DNA of 64,000 nucleotides from Zingiber officinale (taxonomy: Eukaryota; Streptophyta; Magnoliopsida; Zingiberales; Zingiberaceae). The stretch is taken from positions 7,149,600-7,213,599 of the forward strand of contig NC_056001.1 in the NCBI RefSeq assembly GCF_018446385.1, in the 5' to 3' direction. The number at the start of each line of letters is the position of its first letter. Position 1 is the first letter of the stretch. The notes under the pieces are model-generated. The model was not told where the DNA came from. It ran no database searches and was given only the letters and a program-made list of their open reading frames with translations. Below are positions 44,967-55,665 of this stretch, one piece after another. A program made the translations under genes and the position numbers.

Positions 44967-45329
44967 CTACCCTTCTGGCTCCGGTTCCACGTTAAGATCG
45001 AGGCTCCGCGGCGCGACGATCTCCGCCGGTTGTTCCTCTGCTGCGGGAACGCAGAGAGAAGGACTCGAGCTGTCGCTTTTCGGACCGGCAGCGAAGTCTT
45101 CCAGTGAGAACTCAGGGTTCCACCGCGTCGAGCCGTCGCCGGCCACCACGGTCCTCTGGCCAGTGGCCAAGCGACGGGAGGCATGGGCCGCATGGCGCAT
45201 CTGGCGGAGGATGGTGAAGAACTCCTCCACTTCGTCGTCCGGAGCAGCAACCTCGTCGGGCCTCGGCCTCGATGGAAGGCGGCCGTCGCAGTACCGGGCC
45301 CCCCTCCGCTTCCTACCCGACCGCTCCAT
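44967..45329 (-). CDS. NIM1-interacting (NIMIN)-like protein, 120 residues
   Basis: NIMIN and NRR proteins are small plant nuclear proteins that bind NPR1, the salicylic-acid receptor, and tune induction of defence genes. An uninterrupted single exon starts at the ATG at 45329. A Lys/Arg patch (SGRKRRG) near the N-terminus may be a nuclear signal. Residues around 33-46 read DEVEEFFTILRQMRHA, the NIMIN-type NPR1-binding motif (EVEEFF.ILRR). The C-terminus ends SLDLNVEPEPEG, an EAR-type LxLxL/DLN repression motif in the expected place. Length and single-exon structure suit the family. The overlapping plus-strand frame (44845-45342) is antisense noise. Confidence 0.85.
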   Translation of the reverse strand: MERSGRKRRGARYCDGRLPSRPRPDEVAAPDDEVEEFFTILRQMRHAAHASRRLATGQRTVVAGDGSTRWNPEFSLEDFAAGPKSDSSSPSLCVPAAEEQPAEIVAPRSLDLNVEPEPEG

Positions 45330-45356
45330 GATCAAACGGTAACGAGGAACGCAGTT

Positions 45357-45365
45357 TATTTATAT
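45357..45365 (-). promoter_or_regulatory. Candidate TATA box of the NIMIN-like gene
   Basis: The minus strand reads TATAAATAA 28-36 bases upstream of the ATG at 45329. That would place transcription initiation almost at the start codon, so either the leader is very short or another promoter is used. Confidence 0.4.
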
Positions 45366-46894
45366 TCTAAACCGAAGAAGGGAAAGGTCAAGAGAGCGCA
45401 GATGAAAAGTTTGCGTTTACTTTAGATGAAAAGATACGACTATCATAGAAAGAATCTAAAAATTATATATAGGATACTCGAATAGTAGATTTGTATCGTT
45501 TAAGTAAATATGAATAAGATATACATACATAAACCTTTCGGTATGTATATTTGAAAACTAAAAAAAATATTAATTAGCTTAGGAATACTCTCGTTCCTTT
45601 TTTTTTTTTTTTTTTTCCCAATCAACTCCTCCATTGATTTTCAGCACGTGGGATGTGAGGCTGTTTCTTAAGCTGCATTAACCCGGAGAAAAATCAACGG
45701 ACAGAGAGGTAGAGGTTCGAGAAGCTTTCTTTTATTATCGAATATAAAATCAGCGCCTGAGATTTCAAATCTTTCTCGATGGAATATTTTTTAGAAAAAG
45801 ATATAACCCTTTAAAATTGAACAAATGCGGTACTGTTAAGAGAGAAGAACAGGGAAAATTTATTGACTTTCTATTTTTTCTCAAGGCTGACCATCGGCAA
45901 TTACTGCTCTGTTTATTTGAAAGCGCGGATTAGACGGATTGTAGGAAAGTTGAGATATTTTCTCTTAATTTATATATTACAAAAATAATTTATGGATGGA
46001 TTTCAAATTGATCCGTTGACTATTTTTTATTTTTTTTATCCGTTCAAAATTGGACTGAACTCATTTCTCATCCATCTCAAAAAAAAAAACCAGCAGCTAG
46101 TGCGAGTCCGCCGCGAGCGCTGCGACCGTCGCAAGTGGCGAGATCTGGTCCTTCTGCGATGGTCTCTAGAGGCAAGGCCGCGATCGCTCTCTCTCTCTCT
46201 CTGGATGCCACGAGAGGTGAGGCCGCGATTAGCCTCTCTGCAAGTATCGTGAGAGGTGAGGCCATGACCATCCTTCGTGCGGACTCACAGCGAGGCTGCG
46301 ACCCTCTTCTCCGTGGTTGTCACGAAAAGGAAGTCATGATTAAGGTTGTAAATAAGTCAAGTCAAACTAAGTTTTCTAATGTTTAAATTTATTTAATAAA
46401 ATAATTAAGTTAAACAAAGTCAAGTCTAAATGAATTAAATTGTTAAAATAATTATTTAAATTTAGTTTGATTTTTTTAATGAATTTGAACTTAATTCAAA
46501 TTTAATTTGAGTTTGATTCATTTAGATATTAAAAAACTTTCAATTAAAGTTGTTTGATTTTTTTTAAAATTTTTATATTTTACGTTGGTTATTGAGCTTA
46601 AAAATATAAACTTGTTTATTTATTTTGAAACTTTTTTATTTATTTAGATCAAGAGTTTTTATTAATAAATATTATTCATGAACGTTGTACGTATGAACAT
46701 ATTCAAGAAAGTTATTCACGAACATGTTCATGAATGCTAACGAACTGAATGCATATATTCAAGTTTGTTTGTTTGTTTAGCTTAATGAGTTGTTTAAACT
46801 TGTTCATTTAATTGATTTTGTATATATTGAACAAACGTAAATAAGCTTTTACCAAATTGATACCAACTTGTTCAAACACACCCTCGCCACGATC
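45366..46894. other. Intergenic spacer
   Basis: It contains a 20-base T run (45598-45617) and a GC-rich island (46095-46330) with a short CT repeat and repeated CGAGAGGTGAGGCC motifs. An AT-rich stretch follows (46340-46890) with GTTCATGAACG-type phrases seen in decayed DNA transposons. No gene is supported. Confidence 0.45.
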
Positions 46895-47241
46895 TGTTAA
46901 GACATGTATGAGCTAGAAAGGGGTGAATAGCTTGCTTCGCTTTTTCGAATTTGATTTGCAACGGAAACTCGAAGTGAAGATAGACCCGACCCCGGGCCGG
47001 GTCTGGCCTGGACCCGTAACCAGGTCAAAGGGCCGGTTGCCCGTTAACCCGGTTCGCCGGGTCGAACTGGAACTGGCACGGCAACTTGCCCTGCCGGTTC
47101 CAATTCTTTTGGTGTAAAACCGACGGATCGTCGGTTAACCGCCAGTTCGGCCCGTCGGTTAACCGCCGGTTTAACCATTTTGTTTTTTTAAACGCCTTGA
47201 ATCGTCAGTTAACCGGCAATTCCTAGTCGTTAGGGGAAGGT

Positions 47242-47259
47242 GGGGGGGGGGGGGGGGGG
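47242..47259 (+). repeat. Run of 18 G
   Basis: An uninterrupted G18 lies in the 5' subterminal region of the hAT element. Such runs are unstable in replication and sequencing, so its length is uncertain. Confidence 0.85.
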
Positions 47260-47344
47260 TTTGGGTATTTTTTTCAACAGTTATGATCATTTGATCATTT
47301 TTTTTTATTAATAGCTATGATTTAGTGCCCATTACTATTAAAAC

Positions 47345-47354
47345 TCTATAAATA
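47345..47354 (+). promoter_or_regulatory. Candidate TATA box of the hAT transposase
   Basis: CTATAAATAG lies 95 bases upstream of the transposase ATG at 47449, in the same orientation, a normal distance for a plant promoter with a short leader. Confidence 0.6.
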
Positions 47355-47448
47355 GAAAGCTCATTTTATCATTTTCACACACATATTCTCTACTCTTAAT
47401 CTCAATTTCATATTCTCTGCACGCTTTCGTTTCCAATTTTCAATTACA

Positions 47449-49532
47449 ATGGAAGGAGACCATGGAGGTGCATCATCTCGAGCTCGGAAGGGAAAGGAAA
47501 TAATGAATCCGCAGGAGGAGGACCCCAACATTCAATCCACTGATGATGAGATCGAGCATCTTCCGAATTCGACACCCGAAACACAAGGAAGTACCGATGC
47601 AATTACTTCTAGGGTTCGGGAACTTCCTCCTCTAAAGTCTTCTATTTTCACTAAACATTTTGAGAAGGTCACTCTTCCGTCGGGAGAAATGCGTGCAAAA
47701 TGTAAGCACTGCAATGCTTCCTACAAATTCCAAGTTTGCGGCGGTTATGGGTCTTTGAAACGACATGTACAAACGAAGCACCTAGCGGAATATGGACTCG
47801 ACCATTCTCAAACACAATTATCAAGATTTTCTTCAACTAGCGGTAGTACTGATTCAGGTTTATTTTTATATTCAGATAATAAATTAAGAGAATCATTAAC
47901 TAAATTTATTTTTGTAGAACATCTTTCTTTTAGTTTTGGATCTAAATGCACATTTGAATATTTTTGTTAAGAATTTATTAATTCATGTACTAAACGTGTT
48001 CCTAGAACTACACTTACTCATACAATTAAAAAATTAATAAAACAAAGAAAAAAGAATTTAATTGATGAATTTAGTAAATTAGATAATAAACTTTCTTTAT
48101 GTTCCAATATTTGGAGTGATCATTGGTAAACACATTCGTATATGGGCGTGACTTGCCATTGGATCAATAACTATTGGAATCTCCAAAAAAGATTGTTAGC
48201 TTATAGAGTTTTTGATGAATCACATAATGCTTATAATATCGCACAATTATTATGTTTAATTTTAGAAGAATATGACTTAACTCATAAAATATTTTCAATA
48301 TCATTAGATAATGCTAATTCCAATACCGCTTGAATAGATGATCTAAAATTTGTTTGTCAACCTATTATTGGCGGTTTATTTTTTTCATATTCGTTGTGTA
48401 TACCATGTTTTAAATTTATGTGTTCAAGATGAATTAAAAATTTTAGAAAGATATATTAAACCAATTAGAATTGTAATTTCTTAATTATGGTCTCATCCAT
48501 CTATAATGAAGCAATGTGGTAGGTTTTGTAAAACTAATGGAATGAAACCTAAAAAATTTCCACGTGATGTACCAACACGTTGGAATTTAACATACCAATT
48601 ATTACAAGATGCATTTGAATATAGAGAATTATTATGTTCATTTTTTGCACAAAATACTAATACTAATATATATGTATTTTCACAATAATGAAATATTTGT
48701 AGTAGTATTTGTGAAATTTTAAAAGTATTTAATGATGCAACCAAACAACTTTTCGGTGTTTATTATCCCACTACTCAATTAGTTTTAGAAATTATTTCTA
48801 ATAAAATTTTTCTAATATAGTATTAGTTTTAAATGAACATATTAATAATGAATCTTTATCTCCTTGCATCTTAGCTATGAAAACTAAATGGGGAAAATAT
48901 TTTTATTTTATTCTTGAAATTTATTTAATTGTATTTACTTTAGATCCTAGATTTAAATTAGAAGTTTTATAAGAAATGTTAACTTTATATTATAACGCTT
49001 TAATTTCAATTAAAGATTCTTCTTCTCTTGATCCAGTTAATATTATATATAATGTTATAATTTATTTATATGATATTTAAAATCAATATTATACAAAATA
49101 TGGAACACAAATTAATATTTCTGAAATACAACAAACTACTACTAGTAATTTAAAACTTACAAAAGCGAAACTTTTATTAAAAGAATGGACAAAACGTCCA
49201 CGAGGATCCTCAAGTTCGACACAGGAACTTGCGAATTATTTACGACTTCTTTTGATTTTAATGAAGCAGATAGCGAAAATTTCGATATCTTAAAGTGGTG
49301 GTCACAGAAGGCTCAAAGCTTTCCCATCCTCTCCGTGATTGTCAAAGAAATTTTATCTAGTCCAGCGTCAACTGTTACTGTGGGACAGGCGTTCAGTGTC
49401 AACGACAACATATTAGATAAACGACGATCAATTTTGTCTCCTGACTCATTAGAAGTCTAAGCATTACTGGACGATTGGACCAAAGCAGAGAAAAGAATCC
49501 AAGGAATGCAACTTTCAGATGGCGAAGTTTAA
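47449..49532 (+). pseudogene. hAT transposase (BED zinc finger, hATC dimerisation domain), decayed
   Basis: The first frame (47449-47970) begins MEGDHGGASSRARKGKEI. It contains a BED zinc finger with the metal ligands of CKHCNASYKF and LKRHVQTKH. Beyond this, catalytic-domain similarity continues in broken pieces (GVTCHWINNYWNLQKR at 48142, and GRFCKTNGMKPKKFPRDVPT with RWNLTYQLL near 48510), with many stops and frameshifts. The C-terminal dimerisation domain is recognisable at 49260-49450 (FDILKWWSQKAQSFPILSVI, VGQAFSVNDNILDKRRSILS) and runs on past a stop to about 49532. The protein cannot be made. Confidence 0.9.
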
Positions 49533-51257
49533 GATTTTGATACTGAAGGAGCAAATTCAACAGGAACAGGAAATGGAAGTGAGTGACAATGTAAAAGAAT
49601 AAAAATGTAAAAGAATTACGTGAGATTTGATTCCCCTAAAGGATACTTAGGCAACTTAAATAAGTGCAAGCCATTTTTTCCAATAAATTTTAATTTATAA
49701 TTTGTAATTTTTAATGTTTAATTTATAATTTATATTTTTTTTTAACATAATAATCTTGAACCGTGGCGAACCGTGAATCGGCAGTTCCGAACCATAAACC
49801 GGTGGTTCCGAACCATGAACCGTAACCGTCTTGGGCGATTAAGGTTAAGCGTTGACCTGCCTGGAACCGTCAAACCGGCAGTTTCGAATCGTCGGTTCTG
49901 AACCGTTGTCAGGTCTAAGTGAAGAATCTTCACAATGTTAACGTTTAGATTTTACTTGGTATCTACCTCCTTGAGGTGACTAATCCAAGGACCCACTTGT
50001 CACTCACAGCTTCACTATGAAAACCTCCTTTCCAGAGGCGGAGAAATCTTGTACAAACTCTAGCACGAGAATACAATAAAATACAAAAACAAGATTACAA
50101 ATGAACTCGAAAATGACTTTACAACAATAAACCTTCTTTACATGCTCTTTTCTTGTTTTAGTTAGCTTCTTGATGCATGGAAAGTACAGCAGCACTTGTC
50201 GCCAAAACCTCAAGAACCGACCTCAAAGAAATTCCATGAAAGCCCCTATTCTAGGGTTCTTTTGATGTCTTTTAATTGATTTGTCTCATCCCCAATTGAT
50301 TGTCACGTCAGAGACCGTTCAAAACCTACAGAATGACTCTTTTTCACCCGTCCAATCGATTAGCGAGTCATACCAATTGATTAACAGCTTCTAATAGATT
50401 GACTAAATTGATTCAGAAATTTTCTATTCTCACGGATAGCACTCCAATCGAATTGGACAATCGATTGGAGTTGGTAAATCGATTAAGCCAATTGATTCAT
50501 CAACCTTCTGTTCTTTTTGTGAAAACATAGCCAATCAATTGCCCAATTGATTGGATTGCTGAATCGATTGCTCCAATGGATTCAGCAAGCTTTTGTTCGC
50601 TCGTGAGAAACTTTCAATTGATTGTACTAATCGATTGACCTAATCGATTCAACACCCTTCTTTTCTTTGTAAAAATAACTCTCAATTGATTACCCTAATC
50701 GATTCCTAACCCTAACACCCGAAATCAAAGTTTAGGGTTCCTTTGTCTAACATCCGGTCAACATCCAATCAACTTTGATCTGCTAAGACTTCTTCACTAA
50801 ATGTTTGGTCAACCTTTGACCTACTTGGACTTTTCATCTTGTGCTAAATGTCCGATCAACTTTTGACCTACTTAGACTTTTCCTTTGCTAACTTTTCGTT
50901 GGACTTTCCCTTGCCTAACCTCTAGTTAGGACTAGTCATTCGATAGACTTCTCACTTGCCTAACCTCAGTTAGGACATTCCCCATTTAACTTTAGGTGGG
51001 ACTTGCCATTGCTTAACCTCTAGTCAGGACTTTTTGTTGCCTAGCCTCACTAGGATTTCCATTGCCTAGTTCTCAGCTAGGTCTTCCAATACTTAACCCC
51101 TCTAGGACTTTCATTACCTAGTTCTCAACTAGGTCTTCCAGTGCCTATCCCTACTAGGACTTCCATTGCCTAGTTTCCAACTAGGTCTTCCACTGTCTAG
51201 CCCCATTAGGACTTTCCATCTACCTAACCTCTAGTTAGGATTTTCTTAGTCAAATAT

Positions 51258-51960
51258 CTAGTCCTCCCTTAGTTGTTCATTGCATCCGAAGCACACAATG
51301 TGATCTTTTGACTTTGCTTCGGTAGAGGGGCTCACTAGGTTGACTTCTTCTAAGATTTCTTCTTCTTCTTCTCCACTTGTCTTGGATTCTTCTTCAACCT
51401 TTGAGGATGTAGATGCTATATCTTCCTCATCCACACTTATGGATGGTCTTTCTTCATCCTTTTCCTCAAATGTGACCAAATTCACTTCTTCTTCTTCTTT
51501 TGATGTTGAATTGGTCTCCACATCCGATTGATCCTTCTCTACTTGAGCTTCTTCATCCATTTCTTTGGATTTTTCCTCCTCATGTGTAGACAAAGGTTCT
51601 TCCCATGGAACCTTCTTTATCTTGCTCCACAAATCGTGGGCGTTCTCATATTCACCTACATGACTCATCATGTCATTAGGTAAAATATCAATTAAAATCA
51701 ATATTACCTTTGAATTTGCCTTTGACCGTGAGGTTTGCTCTTCTGTCCAATGATGTGGTCGGGGTCTCTTTCCCTTCTTGTCCTTCGGAACTTCGAACGG
51801 CTCTTTGACCACCATCATGGTGTCCTAATCCGTGTTGAAGAAGACCTCCATCTTCATCATCCAATATGTGAAGTCCCATAAGCCTTCGCCTTCAAACTTT
51901 GGCGGTTCTATCAAGCCGGTCATCTTTGCTTCCTCGACGGTTAGTCCGACAGAGAGCGGC
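51258..51960 (-). pseudogene. Copia gag fragment (UBN2-type)
   Basis: On the minus strand the frame 51818-51258 reads ILIDILPNDMMSHVGEYENA, then HDLWSKIKK, the typical UBN2-type gag core. A long Glu/Ser-rich stretch follows, then CFGCNEQ, the start of a zinc knuckle that is cut off. The gag start lies in another frame nearer the primer site. Everything downstream (protease to RNase H) is missing. Confidence 0.75.
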
Positions 51961-51962
51961 CT

Positions 51963-53053
51963 CGTTTTGATACCATTTGTTGGGTGATCGGTGGCCGACT
52001 TGAAGGGGGTTGGATAGACGGCACCCCCAAATCCTCGCTTCTTTCTACAATGTTAGTGCGCAAGCGGAAATACAAACAAACAAGTAAAAAGACTAAAACT
52101 AAGAAAGGAAATGCAAACCGCTAACACGTTCGTTTATGTGGTTTGGAGATAACTTGCTCCTACTCCACGACGTGTCCGTAAGGTAGACAATCCCTCAATC
52201 CGTCAGTGGATTAGTCCTCGGCAAACTCCGGCTAGCTCAACCTCCTTATGGGTGGAGAAACCTCACGACAACTCTCACCAAGGACTCCTTTAACGCTAGG
52301 GCACAGGTAGACTACTAATAGAGATTAACCACCTCTATTTTGTCAATCTCAACTAAGCTCCCAAGGCTTGGTTATATAGGCCGCGGATTAGAAAACTCCG
52401 CCTACCAGTTGACTGCTAAAACATGTAGTCGACTGTCCTCTGTGGAAATTCAACCGTTACATCCCAACGGCTCGATACCAGTCGACTGCTAAAACTAGCA
52501 GTCGACTGCTCCACACTAACCGAACGAACAGAACCATTCTGTTCGCACCCAGCCGACTTCGCAGTCGACTGTATCAGTCGACTGCTAAAACATGCAGTCG
52601 ATTGCTACAGTACTGCTATAGTAACACTACAGTACTGCTACAGTAAAATCCTAGAACTAGGATTTTACTTCGAGTGCAATCTCTCAACACTCGGACCCTC
52701 ATCCTTACGACTCATTTGACGCTTCCTTTGCAGCTTTGACCTCTTGCCTTCAAGCCTACTTCCTTTGGCTCTCGTCCCTCGGATGCATTCAAGCCCGCTA
52801 CTCATCCCCAATGCCATCTTTCGCGTATGCCTCGAAGTCGCTTCCCTCGACCCTTGTCCTCGCTGCCTTGTCCACAGTCCCTCGGATGCTCCATCCTTCA
52901 CCGGACCCGAAGCCATCAACCTGAGTCACATGTGTATCCTGCAAACCTGCATAGCTCAATTACACATATCAAATACAAGGGTGAACCTAACTTAAACCCT
53001 TTGCCCAAACACCAAAACACATGGTCGCACGGACCATTGGGATTGCTCCAACA
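51963..53053 (-). repeat. Copia 5' LTR and primer-binding site, minus orientation
   Basis: The minus strand has TGGTATCAAAACG (51975 down to 51963), close to the initiator-Met primer site TGGTATCAGAGC, directly before gag. The LTR itself is 51978-53053, beginning TGTTGGGTG and ending CTCCAACA on the plus strand. It contains repeated CAGTCGACTGCTAAAA phrases (52400-52600). The matching 3' LTR is absent. Confidence 0.75.
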
Positions 53054-53093
53054 AACCCAAGCTTGTCGACCGCCAATCTGTGTAGGTCACGGG

Positions 53094-53610
53094 TAGGGAT
53101 GTAAATGAACCGAACCGAGCCAAACAGTATTAGGCTCGAGCTCGGCTCGAGCTCGAATCGAACTTTTATTACAAGGCTCGAACTCGGCTCATTTTGGAAT
53201 TATCAAGCTCGCGAACAGTTCGAGCTTGGCTCGTTATTAGCTCGATTATCATAGTCAATGAGCCTAATTCGTTAAGCGAGCTCGGGCTTGTTTTCTGGCT
53301 CATTTTAGAGCTCATTTTTTTGCTCATTTTAAAGCTCATTTTAAGGTTCGTTTTAGAACTCATTTTTTGGCTCGTTTTTTGGCTCTATTTAAGGCTCCTT
53401 TTTTAGCTTGTGAGCCTACAAATGAACATGTTCATGAGCTCACAAGCCGAATATCCTTAAGCTCGAGCTCGGCTAGATAAAACTGTCAAATTTGAAATCG
53501 AGCTCGAGCTCGAGCTCGACTCGATAAGATAAACAAACGAACTCGAACGAGCTTTTTATCGAACCGAGCTCCGAATAACTAGCGAACCGTTTGGTTCATT
53601 TACATCCCTA
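53094..53610. mobile_element. hAT-type MITE, 517 bp
   Basis: Ends TAGGGATGTAAATGAACC and GGTTCATTTACATCCCTA are perfectly inverted over 18 bases. GTCACGGG is duplicated exactly at 53086-53093 and 53611-53618, an 8-bp hAT-type target. The interior is built of GAGCTCG and GGCTCATTTT-like units in tandem. It has no coding capacity. Confidence 0.95.
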
Positions 53611-53739
53611 GTCACGGGCCTAGGTGAGTCAGTTCGCCTGGACCCACTTTTAAATGAGTTGATAAAATTTCAACCCAACCCGCTTAAATTATTTGGCAAG
53701 GTAGGATAACTCAACAAGCTCAAGCCAAATTGACGACTC

Positions 53740-54481
53740 TATAAGTTGCCAATCGATTTCTCCAATTGAATGCTTGCTTCTAATCAATTTCCCCAGTCAA
53801 TTCCGATCAGCAAACCCAGAATTCTGGGTTTAAGGTTTGCTAATCGATTTCTACTTCTTGTCAATCAATTGTTCTTGTTTCATCCTTTTTAATACTGAAA
53901 TCACGTATTGCTCGGTATCTGATTATCCTTTTTAATACAGACTTGTTGAGACTTCATGTTGCCCGATATTCGATTAACTTTGGCCTATTGAGATTTTCTT
54001 ACAAAGTGTCTAGTCAACCTTTGACCTACTTGTACTTTTCCCTTGTCAACTTTCCATTGGACATTCGATCATCAAATTTCTTATCCTCCATGACCCACGT
54101 AGACTTTTCTCTTGCAAACTTTCCATTGGACTTTAGATCACTAGGTGTTCGGTCCTCTATGAGCCACTTGGACTTTTCTCTTGTGCTAAGTGTCCGGTCC
54201 TCCGTGACCCACTTGGATTTTTTTTTCTTGTTCTAAGTGTCCGATCATTCGTGACTCACTTAGACTTCTCATCTGCGTCAAGTGTCTGATCCTCCGTGAT
54301 TCACTTCGACTTTTTTCTTACCAACTTCCTGTTAGGCTTTTGACATCATCAAGTATTCGATCACCCTTGATCTACTTGATCGTTCTCTCTCATATATTAT
54401 CAAAAAAATGAAACCCAAGCTTGAGTCAATTTGAACTTGATCAACCTGGTCAACTTTGACCAGAGGTTGATTGCACTAACA
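53740..54481 (-). repeat. Partial Copia 3' LTR with adjoining polypurine tract, minus orientation
   Basis: On the minus strand an AAAAAAGGGAAGAT tract is followed at 54481 by TGTTAGTGCAATCAACC, the usual start of a Copia 3' LTR. The body carries tandem phrases built on GACCCACTTGGACTTTT and AAGTGTCCGGTCCTC (54080-54330). The far end merges into unrelated sequence near 53740. 54482-55529 would be the 3' untranslated interior of the same element; I see no coding sequence in it. Confidence 0.6.
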
Positions 54482-55665
54482 ATCTTCCCTTTTTTAATTT
54501 TTGACAATATGTTGAAGTTAGGTTAACTTATTAGCCCAACTTTCTTCTTCTCATGCCAAAGCATGAATGAGAATTTTCTATCTTAAATCTATATTCTCCT
54601 TTTTTGACACACATCAAAAATTTATTTCAAAATTTCATTCATCTTAACCTTCCATCATCCCAATGGAGGATCTCCCATTATTTCCAATGCTCCACCTTGA
54701 GCATTCAACCATTGCCCTTCAAAATTACTCCTTTTTACCTAAATCATGGCTTTAAGGTAGACCTCCCCCTCAAACATACTCCATCTTCAACCATTGTAGT
54801 AACAATGATTTAGAGATCCTAAACTTTTAGGAAATCTTAAAATTTAAATCATGAAGTTAAAAAATTCAACCTTGAATCTAAATCTCCTCCTCACTTCCAC
54901 ATAATTCTCCTTTAACCATCTCTTTCTCATTTTCATTAAGAAAATTACTCTTAAATACTTATTCAAGTATTTCAAAGGGTTGTGAATAGCTAAATTACTT
55001 AAATATGACTTAATCGACTGAAATAAACTCATTTCAGCCAAAATAAGTAGCTATCAATTATTTGATATCAGTTACCAATCGATTGCTGCTTGTGGCAAGC
55101 AATTGGTATTAACTGTCAATCGATTGCTGCATGTATCAATCAATTGGTAATAGTGGTCAATCGATTGGTGTATTTGAAATTGTAACTTAATTTCAAACCA
55201 AAATTTAGAAATTCATAAATAATTGTAAGATTTTTGAAAAATCATAAAATTTCATATAGACATTACTTATATCAAATGCTATAGGGAAAATTAAAAATAT
55301 ACATCACCAATATTTTTTTAAAATATTTTTGAAATTATTTTCAAAAATAATTTCCAACCATAATCTTTGGACCGAATACACATGACTTACATATTAGCCT
55401 TTCCCATGATTGGTCTACATAAAATATATATATTTTGATGAAATTAAAGCTCATTTTGATACATGAACTCAGTTCATCATCCTAACATCATACTTGTATC
55501 TAATGTGTTTTAATACACATACAAGTTAACTTTATAATTCTTATACAACAACAACAACAACAACCAAGCCTTTTCCCATTAAGTGGGGTCGGCTGTATGA
55601 ATCCTTTTACGCCATTGAGCTCTATCTCCTATTATATCATCATCTATATTTAAATAAATTTTATC

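Larger units (their letters stand above)
46981..49917 (+). mobile_element. Complete hAT DNA transposon, 2.94 kb
   Basis: The ends are TAGACCCGAC and GTCAGGTCTA, inverted with one mismatch. AGTGAAGA is duplicated exactly at 46973-46980 and 49918-49925, the 8-bp target duplication of hAT elements. Subterminal regions are rich in AACCGGCGGTT-like phrases in both orientations. A decayed transposase fills the centre. Confidence 0.93.
46895..51257 (-). repeat. Copia LTR-like remnant, split by the hAT element
   Basis: 46895-46980 and 49926-51257 become continuous when the hAT element and one copy of its duplication are removed. The left end TGTTAAGACATG fits an LTR end. The body holds many AATCGATTGG/CAATTGATT phrases (50270-50700). 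A run of CTAGTTAGGACT- and CCTAGTTCTCAACTAGGTCTTCC-like semi-palindromes follows (50900-51240). Similar phrases occur at 53740-54481, which carries a polypurine tract, so I read both as LTR pieces of one Copia group. The right end abuts a gag fragment. Confidence 0.45.

Noticed and set aside
44845-45342. 165-codon plus-strand frame over the NIMIN-like gene
   Set aside because: GC-rich shadow of the real minus-strand gene; it has low-complexity Lys/Arg content and no domain.
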